Assembly (NCBI GenBank): GCA_017607445.1
Contig: JAEVHH010000005.1
Coordinates: 625,001 to 689,000, forward strand
DNA length: 64,000 bases
Source of the DNA: Histoplasma ohiense
Taxonomy: Eukaryota > Ascomycota > Eurotiomycetes > Onygenales > Ajellomycetaceae
Direction: 5' to 3'
The notes below the pieces were generated by a model. The model had not been told where the DNA came from and did not search any database. It saw only the letters and a program-made list of their open reading frames with translations. The position numbers and the translations under genes were made by a program. Positions 47,701 to 59,757 of the stretch are shown here, piece by piece (position 1 is the stretch's first letter; each line of letters begins with the position of its first letter).

Positions 47701-48807
47701 CCGTAAAGTATTGTACAATATGGGATACTCGCCCCGTACTGTCTCTTGTGAACACATCTATTAAGGTGCGCCACGCAGCTTCATCCGAAGTAATTTGGAC
47801 TAACCGAACTGACTGGAAGCCAGTTCCTTGACATGTATCCTTCGAACTTGAGTCTGAAGCAGCTATATGCTGTCACTCTGCGAAGGTTACTTTGTTATTT
47901 TTTGGGCGCATTACTTAACATGGCTCGAGCACGAACAGAGTCAGATGCTCAAACTCGGGTTCGTCCGCGCTATGTGTGTCTTCAAGGCTGTTTGCGTCGG
48001 AATTTACTGACAGAGTCCTTCAGGCAGATTATTACCTTGATTCCAGAAATTATATACAATTCTTTCGAGATGTCTTCAATTGTGAAACCAAAAACTTGGA
48101 AGTGGCAGATCGGAATGACTTACTTCAAAAACACCGGACATTGTTAGCGTTTGACTTCGAAGCTGCTGTGCGGTTGCGGCAGTGGGAAAGCCTTAGTGAA
48201 ATCATCGAAGAATCCGAATCATTCGCAGACGACGTATTATATGGCACGTTTTCGGATGCAATGCTCTGTTCAGAAGCACCTCTTGAGAATGCTGCACGGG
48301 TCCTGCAGGTAAATTGAACTAACCATCCAAACAATGCTTCATACCTGTAATTTCCCCTTCATTGACTTATGGCTGACACTGACAACACTGAAAATAAAGC
48401 AAATAACCACCAACATTGCCCGCCACGGCGAAGTCCGCGACACCACCAAACTTTCCCGCTGGATCCGGTGTCAGTTTCAACTATCTTTAGACTCCAACGT
48501 CGAGATGGCAGAAACCGTACTTGAGCAGGCGTATGTGTTAGCCAGGGAGAGCCATTCCCGGTCTGAGAAGGGTGAACACAGGGACCTGCATAGGCCGGCA
48601 ATATCCTCGTCATGTTACCCAGAAGAAGAGCTTGAGTGGCTTTCCACAACGGCTTTTAACCGTGCGGTAGATTTCTATACAAAACCAGATGATGCTTCAT
48701 GTCGACGGTGGGCTCAGAAGTCGCTCGATTTGGCGGGGCTGATGCACGATGGAGGTCTTCTATATAAGGTGCTTAAGGACAGGTTTGAGGGTCTGAGGTG
48801 GCAATGA
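44789..48807 (+). CDS. Meiosis protein Spo22/Zip4
   Basis: A 19-exon model keeps phase to the stop and gives 948 residues. Exons: 44789-44840, 44942-45184, 45266-45331, 45416-45473, 45516-45672, 45731-45989, 46051-46124, 46187-46274, 46334-46385, 46439-46474, 46534-46756, 46813-46940, 46996-47141, 47198-47378, 47450-47544, 47605-47765, 47824-47958, 48024-48308, 48400-48807. Zip4/Spo22 is a TPR-type scaffold that links crossover factors to the synaptonemal complex. Typical segments are SWRQDQMEITEHMFSKID, RQLFDDMPEA, SIKFLDMYPSNL and FSISEMEWFSRNSYNLAVKY. Repeated helical TPR-like blocks run through most of the protein. The weakest point is the 42-nt intron 45474-45515, used because the frame otherwise meets TGA at 45475. 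The first exon is also provisional. Confidence 0.85.
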
Positions 48808-49084
48808 TGAGGCTTGCAGTTTGCTTACGGCAAATGGTGAAATTAAGCATGGTGGCGATAATGGTTGTCTGGTGAGGTGGGTTGGCTGCTTTGGCATGGC
48901 CGCCGTTAATAGATCTCGTTATTTAGGAGTGGCATTCTCCGTGTTATAACATATGCAGTGAGATGGCCGCCTAAGCAATGTACGCCTAGCAAATTCAAAA
49001 TTAGAGAAGACTTTAGATTATTTCAAGCAAATTCACTCTTAGTAATATAGAGAACTTTTTTCAATACTATCACACAGCACCGGC

Positions 49085-49349
49085 ACTAACTAACGGGGCC
49101 ACCATGAATGGCCATACGTCGGGCCAGAAGTGGATGCGCAGCTCGGAAAAATCCCTTTTCAATGAGCTGAGTCTTCTCAAGAGTTGCCACCTGGATTCTG
49201 TTTTCTCTCTCTCTGTGTACATAGAAATCTCTCCAGCGTAGCACGTCCCCATGCCCTTCGGGAGGCTTCTGAAACACGGGCGCTGCCCGTGTTTTCTCCG
49301 GGACGTTAAACCTATACATACATACATACATACATACTAACTAACGGGG
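49085..49349 (+). mobile_element. Short retroposon (SINE or truncated LINE) with CATA tail
   Basis: The 14-bp sequence ACTAACTAACGGGG occurs at 49085-49098 and again at 49336-49349, like a target-site duplication. Between the copies lies about 237 bp. It ends with a perfect 10-bp-arm hairpin (AAACACGGGC, loop GCT, GCCCGTGTTT; 49272-49294), then CTCCGGGACGTTAAACC and a tail of CATA repeats directly abutting the second copy. This order (body, stem-loop, simple-repeat tail, duplication) is the hallmark of non-LTR retroposition. The minus strand is open for 81 codons across it, but no domain was recognised. Confidence 0.65.
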
Positions 49350-50101
49350 TTCACTGATGTCCAGTTTAAAATTTATTCACTTGCACTGATTCATTTTAAC
49401 TAGTAAGCTGCCTGGATGAGACGGGTGAGATTTTGCTAAACTTCATTGACACAAGAGTTGAAAATTAATTGAACATCCTGCAGGGTCAAGCTACAATCAG
49501 AGAATCTTTGTAGCACATGGTCCCGAATCAGCCATTGTTTTTGACCTTTGTTTGAAATACTCTCCTGCTTTCTACATTTGTGCGTGTATTTTGTCAACGT
49601 TTATTGCTTTACTGTTTCCAACTTTCATTTACTCATGAGGAGGAATCGACAGAGACATTTCTCTAGGTGGCCTGCAGCCTAACAGGGTAAGCCGCTGTTG
49701 ATACCTAGCGTGGAGAGTGTTCAACACGACCCCAATATATCAACAATATATCAATTTTGCGCTGAGCATTGGCCTGGATTTCTCATCGTAGCAGAGTGTT
49801 TTAATATGATAAATTGTTCATAGTAATGTAATGTGTGATTGAGATATGGGTGGGAAAAAAATTGATAATTTGTATCCTGGTGTTGTTGGTAACAGCACAG
49901 AGGCACAGGATAGAAATTATAGTACTAGTAAAATGAAGAAAATTCAAACATGATAATACAATTATATATGTATATCCACACATAAATTAAAGGGATATTC
50001 AATTTCTACTAGATTTAGTGATTGCTTTTATACAAGCCACATGTATGCCCTAAGAATTAAGACGTTGGCGGTCCGACATTCTCCTGCGTGGTGTGTTCTT
50101 G

Positions 50102-50150
50102 TTAGGCCACTGGGGCAAAAGAGCTCGATCACCACCAGCGCCATGGGGAA
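50102..50150 (+). repeat. Dispersed repeat, copy C
   Basis: TTAGGCCACTGGGGCAAAA followed by GAGCTCGATCACCACCAGCG and CCATGG. The 3' part with the C-rich end seen in copies A and B is absent, so this copy is truncated or diverged after about 50 bp. Confidence 0.8.
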
Positions 50151-50863
50151 CCAGCTGGGGAGCTAGGCCGTTAAGGGCAGGGCCGCACAGCTACACAGAC
50201 TTACACAGCTCGGTATGTGCTAATCTGACTGAATAAGATCTGCTGTTCAGTAATATCTAGTTATATAACTCATCAAAAGGATCAAACTGACTTCAAAATG
50301 TATTTTATAGAGTTCAATAATATAATTAGTTGAAAAAGTGATGAATTTGTAAGATTATCTAGAATATCGCTAATTTATCAAGTTGTTAACCAACAGAAGA
50401 AATGACACTGAGTAAGTATGTATAATACTGAGAAACAAAGGAGAAGAACGGAGGGGGAACGAGGGGGAATGGAGAAGGGGACTGGGAAGAAAATAGAGGA
50501 TTTCGGGCGGGCTATACGGAAGTGAAATTAACATGTAGACGGAAAGCAAGATGTGGTAGAGCGGAGAAAATTAGACGCCTATATTAGATAGGCTGAAACG
50601 AATTAAGGAGAAAAGGGCGGCTTTATATGGACACACGTTTCCAACGTATAGAAAACCATGCAAGCCAGGGGGAATATCCACAAGAAGAAAGAAAAGAACA
50701 AAAATAAAAGTTAATTAAAAATCAAATAAAGCAATTTGCACGAAGGAGAGATATTAAAAGAAATACAGAAAGAGGAGAAAGGAAACCGGAAAGAGAAAGA
50801 GCAGGAAAAAAAAAAAAAAATTCAAGTATGAGGCTAACGAAATAAATCCAGCCCTCGAAACGC

Positions 50864-53800
50864 CTACCCTTCTCCATCCGGGTCCAAAGAATGGGTCCTA
50901 TATATGGTCCCGCCATTCGTATTACGATTTAAATTTGGAGTAGATGGTATCCGCCGCGCAAGTTTTAGCGATTTGACAGGCATCGAGGTTCCGATGGATC
51001 TTCCTGTTTTGGAATGGTTTTCGGGGTGCGAGTGTGAATTCCCGTTAATCTGGATGCGCTTCGATCGCTCCCCTAGTGCGCGCACAGTGAGATCAAGCTC
51101 CCTTTCCAGCTCAGGGGCGGCATTTAAGGGGTCTATTGAACCGTTTAATTTCTTCCTGTATGCTCTCAATGTCCTGCAGACCTGCTCCGTGGACATGTTG
51201 AGGCTGCCAAATTCGCTAGTAGGTGCTGGTGAAGGCGTAGCGGGGCTATTGACGGTATTCCCATTGGACTTTGTGCGAGAGCGGAGATCATAAGAGGGGC
51301 GGCGTAGGCTGCTGTTGCTGATTTTCGCCGAGAGGGTTTTGGAGGAATGAGATCTGGGACTGGGTGGGGATGGGGAGCTTCTGCTCTTGTCGGGAATCAT
51401 GACGCTTGATCGGCGAGGTGGGGGAAGTGGAGGAGTAGATAGGATGGGTGTATTGTATCCGATCTTCGATATTGAAGGGCTAATTGTATATCGGGATGTC
51501 TTCTTTCGGATGCAGGGTGGCGATGTCTCTCTGACTGGCGTAGGGCTGGGCGATGGACCGTCAAGACGTTGAAAACCAGCAAGTTCAGACTTTGAGAGAA
51601 TCCGACGTAGTGGAGGCTTGACAGCCGTCAGTTCCTTTGCCGGAGTTGTGTCTTCAGCGCGAACGGGTGCCGCCGGTTGTATTTCTTGCACGGGTTGCTG
51701 TTGCAGGATGGAAAGCTCCCAAATCATGATTATACCATCAAGACCTGTACTTATTAGAGTTTTCTTTACTCTTTCTTTGGTATCTGATGACTTAGTTTCG
51801 ATCAAGACGATATCACTGACGCCTTCGGTATGGCCAAACTCTCGTGTCAGGAGCGTGTCCTTTTCAAAATCATAGACTCGAATGGATTTGTCCGTCGTTG
51901 ACACTCCAACAAGAAGTGGGGGACTTTGTTCTGGCACTTCACAGTTTGCCATTAATGAGCTGAGCACGACCGTGTCATTCGTTTCCGGGTATGATGCCTT
52001 AAATGAATGGATCTGTCTGCCAGATGGGATATCGAATCTGTGGATATGCCTGTCTATAGTGGACAAAATAAGTGTATCCTCTCCATCAGGATAAAGGGTC
52101 ATCGATACGGGAGACGCCTTCAGCGAAAGAACTCTCGACAGGCTGAATGCTATCGTAGTATCCCCATCAGTTTCACGGGTCATGCGATCTCGAACGATAA
52201 CCGTGCGATCGGAAGAACAGGACAGTAGCTTTTCGCTGTTATTCAACAATAAGATGCGCCCAACAGCGCCGACATGTTCATCCATCGTTTGTATCAAGTG
52301 GAGGGAATTATCGGCAATTTTGAAAAGTTGAACCATCCGATCACGACCGCAGGTGGCGACTATGGTTATTCCGGCGCTATTTGCTTGCACGGCAATGTCT
52401 GTAACCTCGCCGCCATGGGCTCTGGCCTCGTTCGTGCATTCCCATGGGTCTCCGGTGATTAACCTGGGATATGACATGAGCAAATGGAGCATTATACTGG
52501 AAGTTTCTCTCTGACATTGACCTCACAACCCACCTTATTACACCGTATTTATCACCAGAAATAAATGTCGTCATATCCGCTGTGGTTCGTACAATTTTCA
52601 ACTCGTTTTTATCATCATCGTTACCGGGCAACTGCTCAATATCTACTTTCCTCGTCGCACGGCATCTGCCTTGAAGGTTCCAGAAATTGACGGTTCCGCC
52701 TGATGACCAGGTAAAGAAGTCCGCTTCGTGTGGTCCGGGAGGCGTTAGTGCCCCAATACCGAGTACCGCATCTCGATGTGCCGGCATGGATATTTCTGGT
52801 AGCGTATCAACATTATCCTCGCCCACTTTGCTGAGAGGGCAAACCCGTATCGCGCGAGTGGAATCCACCGTGACCATATGAGTAGCGAATATACCCATAG
52901 AGATGATCGCTGGCCTTTTTGTCTTCGGATTAGACAAGAATCGTTCGTCATGGTCCGGGTATATTGGTGATTGGGAAATCAATGATTTCAATTCGTCAAT
53001 TGAAGATTTGTGTATTCTTCGGCCACGACCGCCAAACCAGACCATACCGGATTCATGGTCTACGACAATGGAGCAAATGCCAAAAGTCACGCTTTTGACA
53101 AAGTGTAACTTTTGCTGTGCGTTAGTATCATCAAGAATACATATCATGCCGCTATCGGAGCAAACAATTGCTTCATCGTCTGAAATGCTTGAAACGCAGG
53201 TGAATGTACAGTCACCCAAGCTGCCCAGAAGACAGTTTCTTCCAGCAAGTGCTCTTGGCGAGGAGCTTGACGGAGAAGGTACCGTAGCATCGGGGACGAA
53301 TCGTTGCTGTTTGGATGGAGAGTTAGGTCTAGGCTCGGTCAATCTCCAGACTTTAATGTGCCTTATTCCGACACTACGTGAAGCTAATTGTTAGTGAATA
53401 GCGCTCAATGACATGTGTATCTCACCCCACACGTACGTTATTAAACTGAGTCCCATCCAGCATATATCCCTGACAAATGATGTGCATTTGTTTGTCGAGT
53501 GTAGCTTCGCCGCGCCATTTTTCAAGTTCACATTCCAGATGAACAAGAACCCATCGTTAATATCACCGAGCGTAGCCAAATACTGCGAGGTGGGACTGAA
53601 TGCAAGACTTCGAATGCCAAACGAGTGATCCGTCATTATCGACACAGGGATATCAAGTGGTGAGTCCTTGGCAGTCGAGAATATCAAAACCCGGGGGCTA
53701 TAACCAGTCTACGTTGTGTTAGTGGGACTTTGATGGTCTTTCTCCATTGTAGATGGTGGGATGTGTAACATGCCTCTCCTACAGCTAGAAACCTGCCATT

Positions 53801-54406
53801 TGGGCTTATCGAAACGCATGTGATTGCTTTTATCCTTTCTCGTGAAGTCCATGTTCGCGAGCCGGAATTCTCGCCCCATTCTACATTTGGAGAGCCGGCA
53901 TATGGCGCTCCGTTTATACCCGACGATCTACCTGCCGGTTGAAGTGACCTCATCCGCGTGTCGGGTGTAGTGGGAGGTGTCGACGTATTATAGAATGACT
54001 GGACAGGATTAACGGGGGCTGCGGTAGGCCGTGCGCGGAAGAAACGTTGTGAGATGTTCATGTCCTGATCTACCTCAGCTAGAATCGTCGCTGAACCCGC
54101 ACACAGCGCAAATGATTTTGTAGGTTCGTGGAATGAGAAGCCATTCGGATTTGATGTGGTCGTCCCGATCACAGTCTGCAGGGATAATGTTGAGTAATGC
54201 GAGGGTTTGTGAGGAGGTCTTGCTGCCGGTTTTAGGGCTGGAGAGTTCGCTGGCGTGATCTTTATGGTCGCCCCAAGCGAGCTTGGTGGTCTGATTTTGG
54301 AACCTGGTAAATGATTGCTATTGCTATTTCCACCATTGATATTAATTGCCATTGGCTGCTCCATGGTTAAGAGAAGGTGGTGGAGCTCGCTGTTGGACGT
54401 CTCCAA
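50864..54406 (-). CDS. WD40 repeat protein, MABP1/WDR62-like
   Basis: Four exons, complement(50864..52463, 52534..53373, 53437..53708, 53774..54406), give 1114 residues. Two stretches of WD40 repeats are visible: an N-terminal one (ITCVSISPNGRFLAVGE, IRSLAFSPTSQYLATLG, ICWMGLSLIT) and a second one (GDKYGVIR, GEVTDIAVQANSAGITIVAT, LLSCSSDRTVIVRD, LISTGLDGIIMIWEL). Their order and spacing resemble the MABP1/WDR62 group, scaffolds with two beta-propellers. The C-terminal third is disordered, serine- and proline-rich, with a short helical segment (TEQVCRTLRAYRKKLNGSID). The first intron appears to start with GC (GAG|GCATGT) rather than GT; only this choice keeps the frame (VGE|TGYSPRVLIF). A start at 54364 (MEQPMAIN) is also possible. 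Confidence 0.82.
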
Positions 54407-55255
54407 ACAAATGGGGCCTTGTTTTCATTGCAGAGTGCGGCATGGATTGCTTTGAAGCTCTAGAGCTCTAGAGCTTGCCCGCATAGGAGACGCTATATCT
54501 CTTGCAGGCAAACCGATCTTAGTCAACGGAAGCGGATATGCATGCAATTGAGGTCCCTATGCAGACGGGAACATGGGGGTCCTGTATTCTGTGTTGAAGA
54601 CGCGAACTGACATATGCCTTCGAAAGTAGCAATACAGGCTCGATAGAAGGATGGTTGAGACGTAATAAAGTTGTCGACTTTAACAAGGGACTCGAAAAGC
54701 TGTATATATATCGCGAGTATGTAGCCTTAAGGGATTTTATGTGCACTGCAACGGGGGTATATTGACGATGTTGAAGATATGTTGGCGTCAACAACGATGA
54801 GCTACCCTTGGATGTTTTGCATTACCTTGAACTTTAGGAACAAGGAACAGTGTGTATTGGCAATACTAGGTCAGGTTTATCTTACAGGGGCGTCTTGGCG
54901 TATTTTTTCGCACGTACCGGAAAACCTGCCTGCAATGCCCAATGAAGTATGGAGTTTACGTGAATTGTTACAGATGATCTGCCAGTAAGGGACGCCAGAT
55001 GGACAAAAATATGCTTTGAACTATATCGGCAATACATATAGGATATAAATCTACACGATGACAGCGTACAGAAACCCGACTCATCTTGTTCTCACCTTCG
55101 TCCTTCTAAACTCGCCAGAGAGCGGGCGGATCGGAAAAGTAGGTATGTGTAGGAAGAACAGGAAATACAAACAAAGCAAAAGTACACATAAATTTAGAAG
55201 GAATATCTATTGGTTTTTCTCAGTGCCCCGAGGTGTCATATTTGGAGAATATGTT
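54407..55255. other. Intergenic region upstream of the WD40 gene
   Basis: This gap lies between the WD40 gene start and the OSCP stop codon. It contains a 22-bp perfect palindrome at 54455-54476. Short open frames on both strands lack motifs. Confidence 0.45.
54455..54476. promoter_or_regulatory. 22-bp perfect palindrome upstream of the WD40 gene
   Basis: AAGCTCTAGAG is followed immediately by its reverse complement CTCTAGAGCTT, about 50 nt upstream of the WD40 start codon. It could be a binding site for a dimeric factor or a cruciform-forming sequence. Regulatory function is inferred from symmetry and position only. Confidence 0.45.
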
Positions 55256-56314
55256 TTACAAGGTGTCAGTGAGGACTTTGTTCAGCTTGGCAATTTTGGA
55301 AGAAACGCTGAGGTCGATTGTTCGATCGCCAAGTTCGACAACTAGACCGCCCACGATGTCAGGATTGATCTATAAGAAGAAAATTAAACAATGGTTAGTT
55401 CCGTGTTTGAAGTTTGCATAATGATTCCAACCTGTCAAGAAATTGAGCTCGTCGCCCGGATTCACATACCTTTGAAACAACCTTGAGTTTCTTTCCTTGG
55501 CTATATTCAGACTTGGCAACAGCCGCCTCGAGGCGCTGAAGGGTTTTCGTATCGAGTTTCTAAATTTTTGTAAATAAAAGTCTAGTCAGATCGACAGTTC
55601 ACTTTTTCAAGCAATCACCCCATCCTAGTCGTCTCCATGTTCAAGGGGCACCCGATCGATATTCGTCAATCCAAAAGTTGATTCAACAAATCGCCATACC
55701 TGAGCACTAGTGATAACCAACTCAATCTCGCCGTTGTGCGCGCTCATCAAAGCAGCAAACTTTTCACAAACACCCTGCAAGACACCAAGCCTGTTGTTCT
55801 CGGCCAAAGTAGAGAGGAAGTTATTCAGGATGTTGTCCTTCCCTGGGCCACCGGCAACTCGTTGCAGTTCTTGGATAATCTGGGATTTATCGGCTGCGGT
55901 GAGGGTGGGAGCGCTGAGCATGCCAGGTAATTTAACATCGGTTTTCAACACCTCTCCCAAAGTCGCCAGGGCTTTGGAGGTTTGTTCTAGGTTGGATGTC
56001 TTGGCCGATGCGATATACTGATATTTATCCGAGGAACAAAAATGTGCGGGAATACGTTAGTTTTTCAAATCAGACTTAGACTGGGAAAGCTCTAATTGTT
56101 TCTCGCGACGTAGTTGGGAGGGGGAAGGGAGTCATTCAATGCGCACCAGAGCATTGGCATAAGTGCCATCGATGCCAAAGAGGGCGATAGGAGGCTTTGG
56201 GCTCGTTGTGGTCGTGGCGTAGGTTCTGGCACCAGTGCGAATGGCAACCCGAGTAGAGGATAATTGGTGGGCTGTCGCCCGAAGGGTGGATTGAGCTGCT
56301 CTGGAGGGCAACAT
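55256..56314 (-). CDS. ATP5: ATP synthase subunit OSCP (subunit 5)
   Basis: Four exons, complement(55256..55369, 55470..55559, 55700..56017, 56147..56314), all in phase 0, give 229 residues. OSCP joins the F1 head to the peripheral stalk of mitochondrial ATP synthase. The first 40 residues are a basic, serine/threonine-rich presequence (MLPSRAAQSTLRATAHQLSS). The N-terminal helical domain starts PIALFGIDGTYANALYIA. The C-terminal delta-type signature reads KKLKVVSK then INPDIVGGLVVELGDRTIDL and ends VSSKIAKLNKVLTDTL. Length and motifs agree with the fungal family. Confidence 0.94.
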
Positions 56315-56826
56315 GGTAGCAAAGGGTCTCTATGATACCAGGGAAAGAAGTACGCAACGTGGAGGGGCTGAATAGAGAGTGGGGTGTTGCAATTGCTGCC
56401 GGAGACCACAGTCCTGGATACAATTGACGTTGGAAATAGCCAGAGAGACCATTCGTTAAAGCACGTGATTATAAAAATCATCTGGACGTCCAATTACAAT
56501 ACGGTATTAAACTGGTAATTTTTAGTGCTCTATGACGTCGGACGCTAGAAAATGTTGCTATCCCCGTCGCAAAATGGTATCGAGAAACAAATAATGTTGA
56601 AATTTTCGAGGGAAAAGGTACACAGATATATCATAGATTCTAACAGAATTGCTTGTTGGGTAACATACATCCTAACCCCACAAACGCCAGCTCAAATGCA
56701 CCAGGAGAGAAAGAGAACCCAGGAATTCATATAACATAATTCTTTACCCTCCTTTCCTCTGATAAAAGAAGAGTGGTATATCGCTCCTATGAATGCAATA
56801 TCTTCTTAAGTAGTCCATACGTCATA
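56315..56826. other. Intergenic region between OSCP and MOB1
   Basis: This gap lies between the OSCP start and the MOB1 stop codon. The DNA is A/T rich and carries nothing beyond presumed promoter and 3' end. Confidence 0.4.
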
Positions 56827-57847
56827 CTAGTCGCTGCGAAGCATACTTTCCACCAGATCGCCCAGTGGGCCCCAGAAGTCTTTCCCGCTGGCCAATTTGT
56901 GCTCGTCCACGAAGAGCACGTAATGCTTGAAGCTAGTGTTAAGATGTGGTTCGAGGCCCAAATTTACAACCACTGGGTAATGGTGACAGTAGATATGGGC
57001 GTATACTCGGTAAAGGCGCTTGAACAGTTGGCGCAAGAGACTAGTGAAGGTTTTGGGGAAAGGGACGCCTAGTTGTATCCGAACAGCGGTATTATTAGTC
57101 TCAACAATAATATTTTTAAATCCTTCACTACTAATTGACAACATGCAGATGTGAACATACCAATTCGACTGGGAAACATTTGCTCGTTGTCGATATTACT
57201 TTGGACCCAAGCCATCAGATGCTCAACGTACTGAGGAGCCGACATTTTCGTAGGCCGCTTGTAGTTTTCCGAATCTTGCCACAAATACTCGAATCTACCA
57301 GCCTGTAAGCTTCCTTGTCTCTTGCATGTTTGAGATGTGCATGTTTTCATCACTGACTCATCTGTAGCCTTCATTTCCGGACATGACTGCGGCGAGCAAA
57401 ATTCTGTAATTGATCCGTAAAGAAGGTTGATCTGGTTATAGAAATCCACAACTACGAAAGTTAGCAAGTTTTCTATACCCCTTCGCCATCTTTCTCGCGG
57501 AAATATTTCCAGTGGTTTTAAATAACCATACCGTTCACTGCAAGCCACTCATTTAGGTCTTCGCCCTCTGGCAATTTCACTGCCTTCCTTAGACTCCCAC
57601 TACCAAGCGTAGCCTCTGCAAACTGCCTCAGTTGGTAGTTGGTAGTCCCCCTATGTGCCGTTCTTGGCCTAAAAGAGCCCTTTGATCGCGCATTGCTGTA
57701 TAAAATGAACAGTGAATTAGCCAAGATGCTCTTATAGTGTTTTCACGGTAGTAGATATCACTGCCGCTTTGGTCTCATAAATCCCATATATAAATGTCCC
57801 ACACTGCCTGGACAGGGTACTAACATGGTTGTTATGAAGGACGCCAT
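56827..57847 (-). CDS. MOB1: MOB1 kinase activator
   Basis: Five exons, complement(56827..57068, 57161..57294, 57358..57451, 57532..57695, 57825..57847), give 218 residues. MOB1 activates NDR/LATS-type kinases in the mitotic exit/septation network. The 23-nt first exon (MASFITTI) joins NARSKGSF. Then come LRQFAEATLGSGSLRKAV and LPEGEDLNEWLAVN. Metal-binding motifs are the two cysteines in TEFCSPQSCPEM and the histidines in YRVYAHIYCHHY. The protein ends DFWGPLGDLVESMLRSD. Length equals the usual size of fungal MOB1. An upstream in-frame methionine at 57724 exists only within the first intron, so the five-exon model is preferred. Confidence 0.94.
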
Positions 57848-58589
57848 GAATCTCTCACTGCCTCTTCGCTCCAATACAGGTAGGTGCACAAGCTTGGTGC
57901 CTTTGAGCCCCTCCCTTTGTCTGACACGATTTCCGATGAAGCGGTCTGGTTTCAAATATTTCACACTCTGCGAATTTTAGACCCCTTTGTGGGATATATT
58001 CAGTGCTAAATAAGGCAAGAAGAATATTGCAAATTCAGATCGTGACGAGCTTCTTGCGCGCTTCGTGATAACTGGAGCCTTTTCGATGATGTTCTTGCAT
58101 CTGGCGGCTGGTTGCCCGGGCGACTATGTGGGTGCCAGCTCACGTGATATGACACCATTCCTGTCCACGCCTTTGATTAACCCTCAATCGTGAAGAACAA
58201 GAAAATATTTACGGAGAAATAGAGCGACCAAACACTAGCTCCTGTCCAAACTCAAGCTGGTTACGTTGTGGAGAGTCTGGTAACTTGTCGCTCCTTTTGT
58301 TCAGTGCTGAAGGCTCTTTCAACCCGAATAGTGGGCAGCAGAATACCAGGAAATTGGATACTCTACCCGTATTCATAGGTTGTGAGATATGGCATCATAT
58401 TCAATAAAATGGTTGAAATCTCAAGTCACAGACAAACCACACAAGAATACGGATTCCAGGGCTTTGCGCCATAAATCACTCAATCAAAGAATCTGGCCTC
58501 GTGAAATCCACAGGAACTGCGAGCGCTGGCTTCAACATGTCCTTCATGAATCACAGAAATCAAATCTCCTCTGGGCGATCGAATATTAG
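57848..58589. other. Gap between MOB1 and the amidohydrolase pseudogene
   Basis: This gap holds the MOB1 promoter region. The short open frame at 58389-58589 has no motif. The first 100 nt or so beyond the pseudogene may still be weakly related to its lost C-terminus. Confidence 0.4.
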
Positions 58590-59757
58590 AATATTCTCCA
58601 GCAGATTCTTATCTCACACCAACAGATCAGCTGAGAACCCTGCTTTGACCTGAACTAAGAACTTTTCCTGCCGAAGCAGACGTGCCGCATGTACAGTGGC
58701 ACTTTGCAGGACCTGCTTCGCAGACAAGACCTACAAGCGTAATCCAAATTATTTCGTTCGCGCTACCCCAAGAGCTCATCATCTCCGTCGTCGTCCTAGC
58801 AGATCTGAAAAGTAACATAAAGTAATCCCAGCATCAACTGCGATCTCTAGCGCCTACAAGCCACTCTGAGGACTTCAGCATTTTTCGAGGCGCATTTCAC
58901 AGGGAAGTAACCGCTCCAGCTGGGAGAGGCCATTTCCAAATACGTGACTAGGGTTGGCGCGAGAAAGATGTCCTATAATGCCAATCATCAACGCAGTGGC
59001 TGATAGCTTGAGGAGTGTAGGCGTGCACAGTCACAAGCATGATAGGAACGAGACACTTCAGTACTCATCTGGATTTCCTGGGAAGGAAATTGTGTGTTTT
59101 GCAGCCAATCCATCGGCCTCGATCTTGATAAAAGTCGCACTACAGCGGAGTTCGTCTCTAGTATATTTGAGGCTTTCTATCATATCGTCGGATTGTATGG
59201 TCTGATCCAGTGATTGCGCCACTACAACAGTCAGAGTGATCATGGTGCCCTCGCATATCGGTATGCCCACCGGTTTGGCTGAGTGCATGCCTTTAAATGA
59301 AGAGGCGGGGACCTGAGAAGATACCATGATTGATAGCCTCTTGAAGAGGGAGGTGACTCCCCCACAGCCACGGATTTTTGTGAGGGCCCCATCAAAGCAT
59401 TGCATAGCGTACGGAAGGCTGTCGCATGGATGAAACAGCTTCATCCATATTCAACACATCACGGAGTTCTTTTACACCAGGAATTGCAAGTAGATGGACA
59501 TGGCAATCTATTAAGCCGGAGTAAAGATATTTTACCTGCACATTTACCTTGATTGCGTCCAGCAATCTATCAGTCGAAGTAGAGACAGTTGGGATAACTT
59601 CGACAAGGCTTCTAGAAATCCTCACAACTTGATTTGTTAGGATAGAGCCATTAGCCGGTTTAACCACATTTGCGTTGAGAAATATGTAGACTTTCTGTGG
59701 TACTCTTGTCCGTGGTTTGATCTGTTGCTGGAGAGTCATTGCCATAGGTATAGTCAA
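58590..59757 (-). pseudogene. Decayed amidohydrolase (imidazolonepropionase-like) gene
   Basis: Fragments of a metal-dependent amidohydrolase follow each other in the correct order on the minus strand but in different frames with stops. The N-terminal strand and metal motif SGLIDCHVHLLAIPG lie near 59470-59525. RGCGGVTSLFKR is near 59340-59380. ALSQTGGHTDMR is near 59252-59287, in another frame. VHAYTPQAISHCVD is near 58990-59030. The C-terminal SATVHAARLLRQEKF is near 58640-58700, followed by VKAGFSADLLV. Each matches a conserved block of the family, so the gene has decayed by several indels and stop codons. About 250 residues between the middle and C-terminal blocks are missing or unreadable. 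No functional product is expected. Confidence 0.75.

Larger units (their letters stand above)
48808..50863. other. Intergenic region with retroposon and repeat copies
   Basis: This 2-kb A/T-rich gap contains the CATA-tailed retroposon-like insert (49085-49349) and copy C of the dispersed repeat (50102-50150). The last 450 nt are purine-rich on the plus strand and probably correspond to the 3' untranslated region of the WD40 gene. No other gene is supported. Confidence 0.5.
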
